64,000 bases of DNA from Candidatus Babelota bacterium (lineage in GTDB: Bacteria > Babelota > Babeliae > Babelales > Vermiphilaceae): the NCBI GenBank assembly GCA_003963225.1, contig RXKB01000006.1:1-64000 (forward strand). The letters are read 5' to 3'. The notes beneath the pieces were generated by a model, which saw only the letters and a program-made list of their open reading frames with translations, did no database searches and was not told the DNA's origin. Within the stretch, counting starts at the first letter, position 1. Each line of letters begins with the position of its first letter. Made by a program: the position numbers and the translations under genes. This document shows, piece after piece, positions 26,344 through 37,789 of this stretch.

Positions 26344-28467
26344 ATGCGAATATATGAAGTTGCTAAAAAATATAATATATCAAGTAAAGAGATTGTAGTC
26401 CTATTACAGGCTGAAGGATTTCCTGTTACAAATCATATGAATTTGTTGAGCGAGCAAGAATTAATATTTTTAAAAAAAATATTAGAAAAGAAAAATGTTA
26501 GTTCTTTTTCAGAAGCAAAAAAACAGCAAACAGAGAAGAGTGATCCCAGTAAAAATAAAGAAAGTAAAAAAGAAAACAATCTGTCTTTGTCATCCGAACC
26601 GAAAGATATTATCTTGAATATGCAAACTCCATCTGTCCGTGAACTTGAATCCCTAGATAAAAAAAATACTAAAGCTTCTAATGCTAAATCACCTTTAGCA
26701 AAACAGATTGAAGAAAAAGAGGTTGCATCTTCTGCTCAACGTGGATTAATTATTGAGCCTATGAATGTGGAAACATTTGCTGAAACGACTAAAATTTCTG
26801 TAAACGATGTAATTGTGCAGCTGTTGCGTTGGGGCATAGTAATTACTAAGAATCAAATGCTTAAAGAAGAAATTGTTCTTCGCCTCGCCAATCATTATGC
26901 AATCGTTGTGGAAAAACGGGTGCAAAAAACAGAGTCCAATTCAAATATTGAAACAAAAACATTGTCAGCAATTCGAAGTTTTGCTGATTGTCACGAAAAA
27001 AGAAATCCAGTCGTTGTTGTTATTGGGCACATAGATCATGGTAAAACTACATTGCTTGACTTTATACGCAATACAAGGGTTGCCGCCAAAGAAAAGGGTG
27101 GTATTACTCAGCATATTGGTGCTCACGAAGTAAAGACATCACATGGGAATCTGGTCTTTATTGATACGCCAGGACATGAAGCTTTTACAAAAATTCGCCA
27201 AAGAGGTATTCGTGTTGCAGACATAGCAATACTAGTTGTTGCAGCAGATGACGGCGTTATGCCGCAAACAGTTGAAGCTATAAAACAAGCAAAAGCAATG
27301 AATCTTTCTATTATTGTTGCGATTAATAAGATTGATCGGGTTGCTCCAGAACGTATAGAAATAGTAAAAAAACAGCTGATTCAATATGATCTTATTCCAG
27401 AAGATTGGGGCGGCGATATAATATGTGTTCCAATCTCTGCTAAAATGGGCAAGGGGATAGAACAATTGCTAGATATGGTTTCACTGCAATCAGAAATGAT
27501 GGAGCTTAAAACAAGCACTTCCGTTCCTGCTGTTGGTTATGTGCTTGAAACAAAGCTGGAAAGAGGACGTGGCGTTGTTGCAACAATACTGTGCCATACA
27601 GGTATTTTAGAGGTAGGTAATTTTTTTCTTGCAGGTGCTATTACAGGGCGGATTACTTCTATGATTAATTCTTTTGGAAAGCCTGTAGTAAAAGCTTTGC
27701 CGACTGTTCCTGTACAAGTAGCGGGTTTTGATGGTATGCCTGAGATTGGGGAAGTTTTTAAAGTTCTATCCAAGGCTCAATATTTAGAATATAAAGATAA
27801 AAGTGCCCATGTTTCTAGGCATGGAACGATGCATACCTTATTGCAAACCGGTGCTGTCAATCTTATTCTTAAAGCTGATACTGAATCTTCTAAAGAGGCG
27901 GTGTTAGACTTTATAAGTGCTCTTAACAAAAAATCAAAAAAACAGTTTAATGTAGTACTTGCTGGTATTGGCATGTTAAATGAAAGTGATATTGAGCTTG
28001 CATATAATGTCAATGCTCAAGTTATTGTTATGCATGCAAAAATTGATTCTAAAGCTTTGGTCCTTGCAAATGTTCGTAAGATAACTATTCATCAGTTTGA
28101 TGTTATATATAAAATGACAGAATTTCTTAAGCAATGGTTAACTTCTCAATCAAATGAAACGGTTGTCGTCCGCAAAAAAGTTGGGCAGGCAGAAGTTTTA
28201 CGTGTTTTTGACATTAAAGGTGTAGGTGTTATTGCAGGATCCATTGTAAAAGACGGTCGATTTGTAAAAGATGGTATTGTTGTTGCTCTTCGTAACGGTA
28301 AAAAAATTGGAGAAGGCAAAATTTCTGGATTGCAGCGTGAACGCAAGGCAGTCAAAGAGGTTCATACCGGTTTTGAGTGCGGCTTTATGGTAGAAAATGT
28401 TTTAGACTGGCAAGTCGGCGATACTGCTGAGTGTTATGTCAATCAAACTGAAATTCACCAGCTATAA
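26344..28467 (+). CDS. infB: translation initiation factor IF-2
   Basis: A 707-residue GTPase that places initiator tRNA on the 30S subunit and promotes subunit joining. Two IF2_N modules are visible (residues 1-35 and about 140-185), separated by a charged linker. The G domain has GHIDHGKT (commonly GHVDHGKT), DTPGHEAFT and NKID. Domains II to IV follow to the C-terminus and look complete. It is co-transcribed with nusA, a common conserved pairing. A hairpin 88 bases after the stop probably ends the unit. Confidence 0.97.
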   Translation: MRIYEVAKKYNISSKEIVVLLQAEGFPVTNHMNLLSEQELIFLKKILEKKNVSSFSEAKKQQTEKSDPSKNKESKKENNLSLSSEPKDIILNMQTPSVRELESLDKKNTKASNAKSPLAKQIEEKEVASSAQRGLIIEPMNVETFAETTKISVNDVIVQLLRWGIVITKNQMLKEEIVLRLANHYAIVVEKRVQKTESNSNIETKTLSAIRSFADCHEKRNPVVVVIGHIDHGKTTLLDFIRNTRVAAKEKGGITQHIGAHEVKTSHGNLVFIDTPGHEAFTKIRQRGIRVADIAILVVAADDGVMPQTVEAIKQAKAMNLSIIVAINKIDRVAPERIEIVKKQLIQYDLIPEDWGGDIICVPISAKMGKGIEQLLDMVSLQSEMMELKTSTSVPAVGYVLETKLERGRGVVATILCHTGILEVGNFFLAGAITGRITSMINSFGKPVVKALPTVPVQVAGFDGMPEIGEVFKVLSKAQYLEYKDKSAHVSRHGTMHTLLQTGAVNLILKADTESSKEAVLDFISALNKKSKKQFNVVLAGIGMLNESDIELAYNVNAQVIVMHAKIDSKALVLANVRKITIHQFDVIYKMTEFLKQWLTSQSNETVVVRKKVGQAEVLRVFDIKGVGVIAGSIVKDGRFVKDGIVVALRNGKKIGEGKISGLQRERKAVKEVHTGFECGFMVENVLDWQVGDTAECYVNQTEIHQL

Positions 28468-28555
28468 ATTATTTAAGTAAGTTTTTTCTATTATATTTTT
28501 TGACAAAATTTTAAAAACATATTTAGTAAGTTTTTATATGTTTTCATACATGAGT

Positions 28556-28590
28556 AAGTATTTTTTCATTTTGTTTTTGAAAAAATACTT
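28556..28590 (+). terminator. probable nusA-infB terminator
   Basis: A perfect 13-bp stem (28556-28568 and 28578-28590) with a 9-base loop, 88 bases after the infB stop. The stem is AT-rich and a classic T-run is lacking, so it is a moderate call. Confidence 0.5.
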
Positions 28591-29060
28591 AAATTATTAT
28601 ATAGTTATTAACTTTTTTGTGATTTTATTTTTTTATTTTTACTTTATAAGTAATCTTTATTTGTTTTAAATTTTGTCAAAAAGTTTAATGTTAATGCCGG
28701 ATCAGTTATATCTAGATTTTCATATTAGCAAAATTTTATTTTTTCATGAAGCAACAATTTTTTATATTTTTTACTTGTATCATTCTTTGAGACCTTTTTT
28801 TGGTTTCATTTCGTCAAATTATTTATTTATTTTTTTTGTTTTTACTATATTTGCGATGTTGCTTTTTTTATTTTTTCAATTTATGTAAACATTTTTTTTA
28901 AAATAATACGTTTTTTAAAGACTTTTTTTGTTGCACAGTTTAATGCAACAAAAAAAAAATTGTTTTTATTCGCCGAGATGTAACAATAAAAATGCTTATT
29001 CATGATTGCTTCTTGGCTCTATAAAGTACAACATGTAAAAGCACTGCTTTAAAAGTATTC

Positions 29061-29101
29061 ACAGCAAAATAGGCTCGTTAAAACCGGGCCTATTTTGCTG
29101 T
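29061..29101 (-). terminator. probable nfo terminator
   Basis: A perfect 14-bp stem (29061-29074 and 29088-29101) with a 13-base loop, 23 bases past the end of the minus-strand gene. The T-run is poor. Confidence 0.55.
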
Positions 29102-29124
29102 AGTACAAAAATATAGAACGTTTT

Positions 29125-30018
29125 TTAGTTGTTATATAAATATTCAACTTGTTGTATATTCATTAAATGATCAGATAAAGAAGCGTGTGGAGTTTCCAGT
29201 ATTTTGGGAATATTTGTAAATAAAGGATCATTAAGAATCATCTTAAAGCTTTTTATAGGAATTTTCCCTTTAGTAATGTGTTCATGCCTGTCAACGTGAG
29301 ACCCATATGCACTTTTTGAATCATTTAGATGAATAACTTTAATTTTAGACCGGCCAATAAGTTTATCAAAGCTTTGCCATGTTGATTCATAATTCTCTTG
29401 TGTATCAAATGGTATGCCTGCAGCAAATAGATGGCAGGTGTCTATACAAATGCCTACTTTTTTCTGAGATGACATTGATAGTCCATTAATGATTAACGCG
29501 AGTTCTTGAAAATTTTTTCCAATAACAGTTCCTTGGCCTGCCATGTTTTCTAAAAGAACCATAACATTCTCGGAGCTTTTTTGCATTATTTCTTCCAAAA
29601 AAAAAGTTATTTGAGCAATCCCTTCTTTGGTGGTTGACTCTGTTGCTGCGCCAGGGTGTAACACTAAATATGGCAGGTTTAATATTGCGCATCGTTCTAA
29701 TTCTTCAAGCAATCCATCATAAGATTTTTTTGCTGTAACATTATTACTTGATGCAAGATTGATTAAATAAGAAGCATGTACAATAACGTTTTTTCTATCA
29801 ATGTGACTTTTAATCAGTGCTTCATTTAAAAGAGTAATATCTTTTTGCATAATTTTTTTTGCATACCATTGACGATTGCTCTTTGTAAAAAACTGAATAG
29901 CTTTGCATTGAATCGAAGCACCATCTTGAATTGCTTCTCCAAATCCATGTTTTATAGACATATGAGCCCCAATAAGTAATGGCTTTTTTTGTATAGGTAT
30001 ATTTTTTTGTATAGGCAT
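29125..30018 (-). CDS. nfo: endonuclease IV (AP endonuclease)
   Basis: A 297-residue zinc enzyme of the AP endonuclease 2 family that cuts DNA 5' to abasic sites. The metal-binding and family motifs are visible in order: GAHMSIKHG, HASYLINLAS, LVLHPGAA, LLENMAGQG, GICIDTCHLFAAG, VIHLNDSKSAYGSHVDRHEHI and the late LETP. Length is typical. With the uracil-DNA glycosylase at 24168 it covers two successive steps of base excision repair. The first 12 residues contain a small repeat (PIQKNIPIQKK), so the precise start could also be slightly later. Confidence 0.94.
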   Translation of the reverse strand: MPIQKNIPIQKKPLLIGAHMSIKHGFGEAIQDGASIQCKAIQFFTKSNRQWYAKKIMQKDITLLNEALIKSHIDRKNVIVHASYLINLASSNNVTAKKSYDGLLEELERCAILNLPYLVLHPGAATESTTKEGIAQITFFLEEIMQKSSENVMVLLENMAGQGTVIGKNFQELALIINGLSMSSQKKVGICIDTCHLFAAGIPFDTQENYESTWQSFDKLIGRSKIKVIHLNDSKSAYGSHVDRHEHITKGKIPIKSFKMILNDPLFTNIPKILETPHASLSDHLMNIQQVEYLYNN

Positions 30019-30108
30019 GATAGAAAAATCCTTATTATTTTTTTGACAAAAAAAGAAAAGTATTTACGATAAAAAAAATAGCAATTATGACAATACGTTA
30101 TAATAAAA

Positions 30109-30114
30109 AAAATT
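30109..30114 (+). promoter_or_regulatory. possible -10 element upstream of the beta-barrel gene
   Basis: A perfect TATAAT about 98 bases before the ATG at 30212. The best -35 partner (TTATGA at 30085-30090, 18-base spacing) is weak. Confidence 0.3.
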
Positions 30115-30211
30115 AAAGCTATAAACGGAACAATGTATCTTTTAAATAAATAGAAAAAGCTTACATTATGTATAACATAAACAAAATTTTTGCAAAAGCT
30201 TTGGAGATATT

Positions 30212-32119
30212 ATGAATAAAAAAGTACAGTCAGTAGTTATCTATATTGTTTTAGCACTATCTTTGCTTGATAGTATTGCATTTGGATATGTTGTTAGCAT
30301 AAAAGAGTATGATAATCTTTCTATAGATTTATCTGGGGTTTACAAACCGGAAAGTTTTTTTGGAGAAAATATTAGCTCTTTTAATAAGTATGACAAAGCT
30401 GATCGTATTTTGTATGCGCGACATGCAATAGATGGTGTCATGTCTTTGCAATATGGATCAGAAAAAGAAAATCCGCTTTTAAAAGCTAAAGCTGGTGTTC
30501 GTAATAAAGCTACGTGGGGAACTGTTGAAGGCCCTATCAAAACAACAACATCTACGTTTAAAATAAATGAAGTGGTAACTGGTCAACACAGTCACTCATT
30601 GCCACGTAATATTTTTTGGATGAGAGAGGCGTTTATTGATATTGATTTAGGTGCGGCATTCAGTTTGCCTTTTGCAAATAAGCATCGTATGACTTTGGGG
30701 GCTTTTCCTTATCAACTAGGTAGGGGTATTGCGTTAGGTGATGCTTATGCTGTGGGACCAGATTCACTTGGTTTTTGGACTGAGTCTTCAGTGGATCAGT
30801 TTGCCTATGGTCTTTTATTGACAGATGAACTTATTAAAGATAAATTGACTCACGAATTTTATGTTGCTTTATTACAAAACAAATCAGCATCTTTATCTGA
30901 TACTAATGCAAAAATTTTCGGACAAGAATATGAAAGATTAAAAAATCCTAAGCGCCAGTTTGGTTCTGCTAATTTTTTGGTATCTGGCACTTTAAAATGG
31001 CAAGCGATAAAAGATGTTGTTCATGGATATAATTTACTTGTGCAGCCATATTGGTTGTTTAACCGTGATTCTGAGCAGGCAATCGAGTTTTCTGCAGATG
31101 CAAAAGGTATGTTGGGAACTATTGGTTTAGCATCTGAATTTGAAGCTCAAAAATTTGAATTTGGTTTTGATTGTGCTATTAATATGGGCAGACAACAAGT
31201 AAAAGGCTGGGATCGTAATAAAATTGTGCAAGAATTAAGAGAAGGCATTCCCACTGTTGTTAATAGCCATGTATACGCAGGTGAGCCAACAAGTCTATCT
31301 TCATCAAAACTCATATATGTTTTGGACAGTAATACGCAAAAAGCTGTTGATCAAGCTGTGCGCTCTTCATCTCAAAATGGTAAGGAAATAGTTGGCGTAA
31401 TTGATGGGTTAACCGGAGGTTCCTCTGTATTTAATGCAGTTGACAGGTTTAGAGATCCGTATGTAAATATTTTCAATGGATGGATGGCTGTAGCGGATGC
31501 AGGTTACTGGTTTGCAGAAGATACGGTTCGATTTGCTGGCATGGCAGCTATTGCTTCAGGTGATGAATTTCCAAACTTTAAACCTGTAGATGGTAGCTAT
31601 TCAGGATTTATTGGATTGCAAGAAACATATTCAGGCGATCGTGTAAAAAGTGCATTTTTTTTAGGGTCGGGAAAACCAAAGCGGCCTTATTCACAACCTA
31701 CCTTTGAACAAGTTCCAGATAAGTTTTTAAATGTTGCTGTTTCTGGTTTTTCTAATTTAATGCTTGTTGGTAGCAGTGTTTTATGGCAACCAATATCAAC
31801 TAAAAAAACTAAACTACATACAAATATGGTAGCATTTTGGCAATATGCAGAAATGGGCAAAGCAAGACGCTATTTAGGGTTTGAGGGTAATTTATTTTTT
31901 AGCTGTAATTTGCTAAAAAATCTTGAGTTGTTTTCTGTAGCATCTTTTTTTGTCCCTGGCTCGTATTATACTGACCGCAAAGATACTGCATTTTTAACTC
32001 CTGTACAAATTGAAATTGCTGATGAGTTAGATGTTACTGGTTACGAAGCAGATCCAATTCCAGGATTGAATGATAATGTAGCATTTACATTTAATGTAGG
32101 ATTAAAATTTTCTTTCTAA
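30212..32119 (+). CDS. putative outer-membrane beta-barrel protein
   Basis: A 635-residue protein with a signal peptide (about residues 1-25, ending near FGYVVS) and a long sequence of alternating hydrophobic and polar residues. Many Gly and aromatic residues sit at strand-like positions, and the protein ends with VAFTFNVGLKFSF, a terminal Phe pattern recognised by the BAM machinery. Segments such as GAFPYQLGRGIALG recall porins for small anions or alginate. The exact family is not recognised. A GGAG precedes the ATG. Export and barrel assembly would rely on the Skp-like chaperone at 43846. Confidence 0.6.
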   Translation: MNKKVQSVVIYIVLALSLLDSIAFGYVVSIKEYDNLSIDLSGVYKPESFFGENISSFNKYDKADRILYARHAIDGVMSLQYGSEKENPLLKAKAGVRNKATWGTVEGPIKTTTSTFKINEVVTGQHSHSLPRNIFWMREAFIDIDLGAAFSLPFANKHRMTLGAFPYQLGRGIALGDAYAVGPDSLGFWTESSVDQFAYGLLLTDELIKDKLTHEFYVALLQNKSASLSDTNAKIFGQEYERLKNPKRQFGSANFLVSGTLKWQAIKDVVHGYNLLVQPYWLFNRDSEQAIEFSADAKGMLGTIGLASEFEAQKFEFGFDCAINMGRQQVKGWDRNKIVQELREGIPTVVNSHVYAGEPTSLSSSKLIYVLDSNTQKAVDQAVRSSSQNGKEIVGVIDGLTGGSSVFNAVDRFRDPYVNIFNGWMAVADAGYWFAEDTVRFAGMAAIASGDEFPNFKPVDGSYSGFIGLQETYSGDRVKSAFFLGSGKPKRPYSQPTFEQVPDKFLNVAVSGFSNLMLVGSSVLWQPISTKKTKLHTNMVAFWQYAEMGKARRYLGFEGNLFFSCNLLKNLELFSVASFFVPGSYYTDRKDTAFLTPVQIEIADELDVTGYEADPIPGLNDNVAFTFNVGLKFSF

Positions 32120-32145
32120 ATAGCATATAAATAGGTGTCAAAGTA

Positions 32146-33927
32146 ATGACAATTAAAAGAACCGTTGGGTGTGGGTTAGTATCTCAGAATTATTTTGAAC
32201 AGTATGTTTTTTTGGCTGGCTGGGTTCACAGAAGAAGAGATCATGGAGGATTAATTTTTATTGATTTGCGTGACCGTACGGGTCTTATGCAATTAGTATT
32301 TAATCCTGAAGTTTGTGCGGTCTCTCATACGGCTGCTCATGACCTGCGTTCTGAATATGTTATTGCCGTTGCAGGTAAGGTAGTAAAACGAGAACAGAAT
32401 ACGGTTAACGCTAGATTGGCTACAGGCGAATGGGAGTTAATGGTAGATTCTCTTAACATTTTAAATAGTGCAAAAACTCCTCCATTTGCATTAGATGAAG
32501 CTGGTGTTATTGATGAAGAAGTACGGTTGACGTATCGTTACATGGATTTGCGTCGGCCTGAAATGCATGCAAAACTTGCGCTTCGTAATAAAGCGCTTTT
32601 TGTTATGCGAACCGTTTTGCAAGAAGAAGGTTTTTACGAAATTGAAACACCAGTTTTAACTAAAAATACTCCTGAAGGGGCGCGTGAATTTTTAGTGCCA
32701 AGCAGGTTAAATCAGGGATCATTTTATGTATTGCCACAATCACCGCAATTGTATAAACAATTACTAATGGCAAGTGGTATGGAAAAATATTATCAAGTAG
32801 CTCGCTGTTTTAGAGATGAAGATTTGCGTGCAGATCGGCAGCCAGAATTTACGCAGCTTGATATTGAAATGTCTTTTGTAGAAGAACAAGATATTCAATC
32901 TTTAATTGAAAAAATACTACAGGCGCTTTTTAAACAGACTCTTAATATTACTATTCCTGTCCCATTTAAACGCATGACTTATGATTATGCTTTTGATACG
33001 TACGGTTCTGATAAGCCAGATTTACGATTTGGTCTTCCTATTGTCCATATGCATAATATTTTTGCAGATACACAGCTTCAGTTTTTAAAAACAGTTTTGC
33101 AAACAGATGGAAAAATTGGTTGTTTACATGTGGAAAATCATATTTTTACTCATTCTGAGTTAAATAGATGGACAGACAAAGCGTTAGGATTAGGCGCAAA
33201 AGGCTTGTTGTGGATTAATATTACAAGTGAAGGTGCTGTTGAATCACCAGTCCATAAGTTTTTGCCCGCAGATTTTATAGCTCGTGCAAAAATGTTATTT
33301 CCAACTATTGGTAATAACAGCACGCTTTTTATAATGGCTGGTGATTATCATAAGGTATGGCCTTTGCTTGGTCAGCTGCGTTTGTTGCTTGGGCAACATC
33401 TTAATTTAATTAATCATGATGAGTTTAATTTTTCTTGGGTTACTGATTTTCCTTTGTTTGAATATGACGAAAAAGAAAAAAGATGGAATGCAATGCATCA
33501 TCCATTTACAGCCCCACAACCAGGTTATGAGTCGATTGACCGTAGCGATATGAAAGCGCGAGCTTACGATGTGGTATTAAACGGGGTTGAGCTTGGTGGT
33601 GGTTCAATTCGTATACATAATCGCCAAGCACAACAAGAAGTGTTTAATATGTTGGGGTTAAGTGCTCAAGAAATGGAGCAAAAATTTGGCTTTTTATTAA
33701 AAGCACAAGAGTACGGTTTTCCGCCACACGGTGGCATTGCTCTTGGGATTGATCGTTTATTGATGATGATGACCAAATCTGTGTCTATTCGTGAAGTTAT
33801 TGCTTTTCCTAAAACACAACGTGGATTTGATTTAATGATGCATGCACCAACGCCAGTTGAACAAAAAGTATTGCATGAGTATGGTATTACATTGTTACCA
33901 GCAGTTAAAGCTAAAATAAGTGAATAA
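32146..33927 (+). CDS. aspS: aspartyl-tRNA synthetase
   Basis: A 593-residue class II synthetase of bacterial type. The N-terminal OB anticodon-binding domain contains [22 protein letters not shown]. Motif 2 appears as [23 protein letters not shown], with the class signature [11 protein letters not shown] just before it. The GAD-type insertion follows, and motif 3 is [13 protein letters not shown] near the C-terminus. It charges tRNA-Asp; a non-discriminating form that also charges tRNA-Asn would be expected if the genome lacks asnS and has gatCAB, which cannot be seen here. Confidence 0.97.
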   Translation: MTIKRTVGCGLVSQNYFEQYVFLAGWVHRRRDHGGLIFIDLRDRTGLMQLVFNPEVCAVSHTAAHDLRSEYVIAVAGKVVKREQNTVNARLATGEWELMVDSLNILNSAKTPPFALDEAGVIDEEVRLTYRYMDLRRPEMHAKLALRNKALFVMRTVLQEEGFYEIETPVLTKNTPEGAREFLVPSRLNQGSFYVLPQSPQLYKQLLMASGMEKYYQVARCFRDEDLRADRQPEFTQLDIEMSFVEEQDIQSLIEKILQALFKQTLNITIPVPFKRMTYDYAFDTYGSDKPDLRFGLPIVHMHNIFADTQLQFLKTVLQTDGKIGCLHVENHIFTHSELNRWTDKALGLGAKGLLWINITSEGAVESPVHKFLPADFIARAKMLFPTIGNNSTLFIMAGDYHKVWPLLGQLRLLLGQHLNLINHDEFNFSWVTDFPLFEYDEKEKRWNAMHHPFTAPQPGYESIDRSDMKARAYDVVLNGVELGGGSIRIHNRQAQQEVFNMLGLSAQEMEQKFGFLLKAQEYGFPPHGGIALGIDRLLMMMTKSVSIREVIAFPKTQRGFDLMMHAPTPVEQKVLHEYGITLLPAVKAKISE

Positions 33928-34117
33928 TATATACATGTAAATAGAAAAATAATAAGAACAAAAATGATTCTACAGGTGCTGGTGCTGAGTGGATTGAATT
34001 TATTAAGCAGTTTTATTGTTTCCTCTAATTTCCAAATTAATGAAGTGCTACAAAGTACATTCTTTAAATTTCCGTCCAAATTAGATTTTTTTGATATAAA
34101 AGACTATGAGAAATCGT

Positions 34118-37100
34118 TTATGGTAGGCAAGGGCGAAAAATGACGCTAATCATCTTGTAACTTAGGCGCTTTAAAAATGTAATGATTTTTTTTAGATAGT
34201 ACAATACATACCCTGCTTTAGATGGTTGAGTCTCTGATAATTCTGATTTTTCCAGATTTGTTTTTTTCTCTTCTACCACAAGCTGTATGTTTTTATTGAT
34301 GTTGTTGTGGGTTAATGAGCTTTGAGCAGCCTTGATTTTATGTATAAAATTAAAGTATTCGGTATGCTGAGTATCTACTTGTATCGCTGGAAAAAGTTTA
34401 CAAATTAACATTAATGGGTCATATAATTTGCACGATTCATAATCAGATTCATAACAAGTGCCATTTTTAATGGTTGCTTGTGTTACAGGTTTAGTAAAAG
34501 CTTCTTTAAAAGCATTTACTATAGTGAACTCATCAAACTCCAGTAAAAAAAGTATACGTATTTTTTCTAGCGCATCAATTGATAGCTTTACGTTATCACC
34601 GTCAATATTAAAAAAATTATTTTTAATAATAATATCTTTGCAATTGTCATTTGAATTAAATAAAAAGGAGTGTCGAACCCCATTAGAAGAAAAATTTATA
34701 GTGCATTGTACATTATTAGACTGGCGTATTATCTTAAGAATAGGCTTACTTAACAAAAAAAGATCTATCTCAATGTTGGTGCATTCTGACCAATCAAAAA
34801 CAATACTTAGGTTGTTTATATTTTCAAAATATGAGTGGTGATCAGCATTATCAATATAATTTAGGTTTACATCGGGGCTACATTTTATAACAATTGTTTT
34901 TGTATTTTGATTGAGTTTAATCCAATCACTAAAATTTTTTCCAAAATCATAAGAATCAAGTATTACTTTTTTAGAAGGGGATAATAAAAAGTTTATTAAT
35001 GTTTTAACCTTTTTACAACTAAAAGCCGCTGATTCTTTGATATATACAGCATCAATTGTTTCATATGCAATTCCTAATGTATTAGATATTTTTTTTGGAT
35101 TAATTTTAATAATCTTATTAATGTCCATCATAAATTCTTTGGTTACATTGAAGGTAAGTATATTGTTTTGGGTTGATTGAGCAAGTATCATTTGAAGTAA
35201 GTTGACAGGGTCAAAAAATTTATCTTTATCTTGCGCAAAACAATACTGCAAACTTTTACTAGCTAAAATATATTTGATATTTTCTGGTAATTTCTGTAAG
35301 ACATTATTTTTTTCTAAAATTTCCTTATACTTCTTTGGGGTAACGTTAATTGCTGTACATTCTGACCAATCAAGATTATGCATTGTTTTTTGCTCTAGAA
35401 GCTTAATCAAATTATCAAGATATTTGAGTTCATTAGGCATTTGATAATAAAAATTTGCTGGATGTGCTTCTCCTATGTGCATTGAAGGCGTATATTGTAG
35501 GGTTACCCGTTCAAATAATGTACACAGGAAATTTATTACGTTTTCATCGTAATTTTCATCCGATATGACATAATTCTTAATGTTCGGTAATTTTTGTTTT
35601 ATAATAGTTTTTAATAAGGGATGCCAAGCTTGTATGGTAACCCCGTTTTTAATTTCATAATAAAATTTAGCATGTTGTTCTTTTGTATGTATTTCGGTTG
35701 TGTGAATGAATGGTACAAGTTTGTATTGTCTTGCAAATTTACAAATCCATTGTATATAATTTGTTGCATCTTTTTTTATATGATTTGGATACATATAATA
35801 CGTTTGGTCTTGGTTTAAAAAATTATCTAACTTATCTTGTTTTACTGCATTTTTTATAACGTTTAAAGGAAGAGGAAAAATATGTTGCTTATTTTCTGTA
35901 TAAACTTTTATTGGTTTACATAAAAAAGGTCCAATTTGTTGGTATATATAATCTAAAAAAAAGCTATCAATTTCTAACAGCACCTTTTCGTTTGTTATTA
36001 TTGGTTCTATTTGATAAACTGCTTCAATATCTCTGACATTGAAGCCTTTAGGAATATTTTTTTTTAGATCTATATTTTTTAATAAACGATTGTGTAATAC
36101 ATATGCTAGTTGCCTTACTGCGTTGCTTTTATTACAGATGGCTATTTTTTTATTAAGTAATAGTTTCATTTGATATAATATTGGTGTATCTCTTTTTGAT
36201 AGACTTGCGTTTATTGCCTTTATAATAAAATCAAGTTCTTCTGAGGAGTCGGTTATTTTAATATTTTGATTAGATTCAATGTCTTGCGGATCTAGCTTCC
36301 CTAATATTAATTTAACAAAGGTGTAATATAGAGGATCAAAAGACTGGTAAGGTTTGCTCGGCTCATTTTGTTTTATAAGTCCAAATTCAGCTTGCTGAAA
36401 AATTAATTGGTCAGGGCTATGTTGTATTATAGTTGGGCTCTCAATTTTTAGTGAATCATTTGATAATGTTATGCCATCTGGTATAAAAATTTTTTCATAA
36501 CTAATGGGGTTATGATCAGCAAATGCATTTATTACTAATCCAAGTAAAAGATTTTTCTCATAAGGATTAAAAGCATCTTTATATAAACTTATTTTTTTTA
36601 ACTTTTCCAATATTTGTTTTAAATCATGTATATTGTTATAATTTGTATCAATTTGATAATAGTCAAAAATATAGTTTGCGTTAGCAGTTTTGGCATCTAA
36701 GCCTTTAGAAATATCTTTTTTTTCATCTGTTTTTTTTGAATCTTCTATACTTAAATTCGGTATTTTAGTTAGAAATAAATTATCTATATTTAGTATCGTT
36801 TTTTGTATTGTATTAATATAGCAAAGATCTACATCATTATATTGGTTTTTTTTTGCTGTAGCTTTATCTATTTTTCTCTTAAAATTATCTTTGCATTTAG
36901 ATAATGTATTATTAACCTCTTCTTTGTTTTTAGCTTGGTAATTATTAATAATACATTCTATAGTATCAATATCTTTTGTATTTGTAGCAATTTTTTGTTC
37001 CAATAATACCAAGTCTAACTCACTTGTTTGAGGTAACAATCTTATGCTTTGAGTAGAATTAATAATGTTTTTTGCAATACTTTGTAAATTTTTTGAGCCC

Positions 37101-37789
37101 TGAGTATTTTTTATTTGGTTCAAATTGAACAAAAGATCTTCAATATATTGTGAAAGGTCATTTGCAATTTTGATAATATAGGGCTGAAGTTGTTTTTTTT
37201 GTATTTCATTTTTTATAATAGTTTTTAATGGTGCTCTATCTTTATATTGATTAAAAAATGCGTCTAATTGATAAACAGAAGTAAAAAGATGGCCTAATAG
37301 AGCTTCTTCATTATTTAATTTGGTTAAGAAGAAATTCATTAAAAAGGAAATATTGTTAAAAAAATGCAGTTCTAGATAATGTGCAACAATTTTTGAATAC
37401 TCTTTTTCAAATCGTGCTTGCTCTGTTTTGTTTATTAAAGCTAATCGAGGCATAGGTATAATATATTGTGTTTTACCCATACAAAAGTCTTTAAAAAATT
37501 TTTGTAAAGATTCATTATTTTGTGTGTATAGAGTAATATAAAAATATTTTAGAATTAGTTCTGAAGGGAGAGAATAAAAAGATGGTTCTGTATGACTTGA
37601 TTGAGATGCTGCAATATTTGATTTTACATTAAAATATTTTTTTTTTTGTAGATTGCCTACATTTTTTGAATTTTCATTTTCTATATAGGGTATGCAAAAA
37701 ACTTGTTTTTGTCGAGTAACCTGCAGACTCATATCGCATGCGTTTAATAGTGCATGTATTACCAGTAAAAGAAAAAACAGCTTGCTCAT
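34118..37789 (-). CDS. very large exported hypothetical protein (1223 residues)
   Basis: A signal peptide is visible (about residues 1-20, ending near LLNAC), then more than 1100 residues of mainly helical, Asn/Lys/Ile-rich sequence, and a basic-hydrophobic C-terminus (about 1190-1220). A motif DWSECT followed by a beta strand appears twice, near residues 806 and 998, at the start of segments of similar style; these may be repeats of one domain. No enzyme motif was found. Large exported proteins without known domains are common in intracellular bacteria and are often host-interaction candidates, but this is only context. Confidence 0.65.
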   Translation of the reverse strand: MSKLFFLLLVIHALLNACDMSLQVTRQKQVFCIPYIENENSKNVGNLQKKKYFNVKSNIAASQSSHTEPSFYSLPSELILKYFYITLYTQNNESLQKFFKDFCMGKTQYIIPMPRLALINKTEQARFEKEYSKIVAHYLELHFFNNISFLMNFFLTKLNNEEALLGHLFTSVYQLDAFFNQYKDRAPLKTIIKNEIQKKQLQPYIIKIANDLSQYIEDLLFNLNQIKNTQGSKNLQSIAKNIINSTQSIRLLPQTSELDLVLLEQKIATNTKDIDTIECIINNYQAKNKEEVNNTLSKCKDNFKRKIDKATAKKNQYNDVDLCYINTIQKTILNIDNLFLTKIPNLSIEDSKKTDEKKDISKGLDAKTANANYIFDYYQIDTNYNNIHDLKQILEKLKKISLYKDAFNPYEKNLLLGLVINAFADHNPISYEKIFIPDGITLSNDSLKIESPTIIQHSPDQLIFQQAEFGLIKQNEPSKPYQSFDPLYYTFVKLILGKLDPQDIESNQNIKITDSSEELDFIIKAINASLSKRDTPILYQMKLLLNKKIAICNKSNAVRQLAYVLHNRLLKNIDLKKNIPKGFNVRDIEAVYQIEPIITNEKVLLEIDSFFLDYIYQQIGPFLCKPIKVYTENKQHIFPLPLNVIKNAVKQDKLDNFLNQDQTYYMYPNHIKKDATNYIQWICKFARQYKLVPFIHTTEIHTKEQHAKFYYEIKNGVTIQAWHPLLKTIIKQKLPNIKNYVISDENYDENVINFLCTLFERVTLQYTPSMHIGEAHPANFYYQMPNELKYLDNLIKLLEQKTMHNLDWSECTAINVTPKKYKEILEKNNVLQKLPENIKYILASKSLQYCFAQDKDKFFDPVNLLQMILAQSTQNNILTFNVTKEFMMDINKIIKINPKKISNTLGIAYETIDAVYIKESAAFSCKKVKTLINFLLSPSKKVILDSYDFGKNFSDWIKLNQNTKTIVIKCSPDVNLNYIDNADHHSYFENINNLSIVFDWSECTNIEIDLFLLSKPILKIIRQSNNVQCTINFSSNGVRHSFLFNSNDNCKDIIIKNNFFNIDGDNVKLSIDALEKIRILFLLEFDEFTIVNAFKEAFTKPVTQATIKNGTCYESDYESCKLYDPLMLICKLFPAIQVDTQHTEYFNFIHKIKAAQSSLTHNNINKNIQLVVEEKKTNLEKSELSETQPSKAGYVLYYLKKIITFLKRLSYKMISVIFRPCLP

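Larger units (their letters stand above)
28468..29124. other. 657-base gap without a supported gene
   Basis: The stretch is extremely AT-rich. It holds three inverted repeats: the infB terminator-like hairpin at 28556-28590, a 13-bp repeat at 28923-28956, and a 14-bp repeat at 29061-29101 behind nfo. A 71-codon frame at 28673-28888 begins with TTG, lacks a ribosome-binding site and is almost all Phe/Leu/Ile, so it was not called. No tRNA or known small RNA was recognised. Confidence 0.5.

Noticed and set aside
28673-28888. 71-residue membrane protein
   Set aside because: It begins with TTG, has no ribosome-binding site, and its Phe/Leu/Ile composition is what AT-rich DNA gives by chance.
28923-28956. 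13-bp inverted repeat as a terminator
   Set aside because: It has T-runs before and A-runs after the stem on the plus strand, and no gene ends nearby on the strand that would need it.
33666-34079. Minus-strand 137-codon frame over the aspS 3' end
   Set aside because: It is a shadow of the conserved aspS coding sequence.
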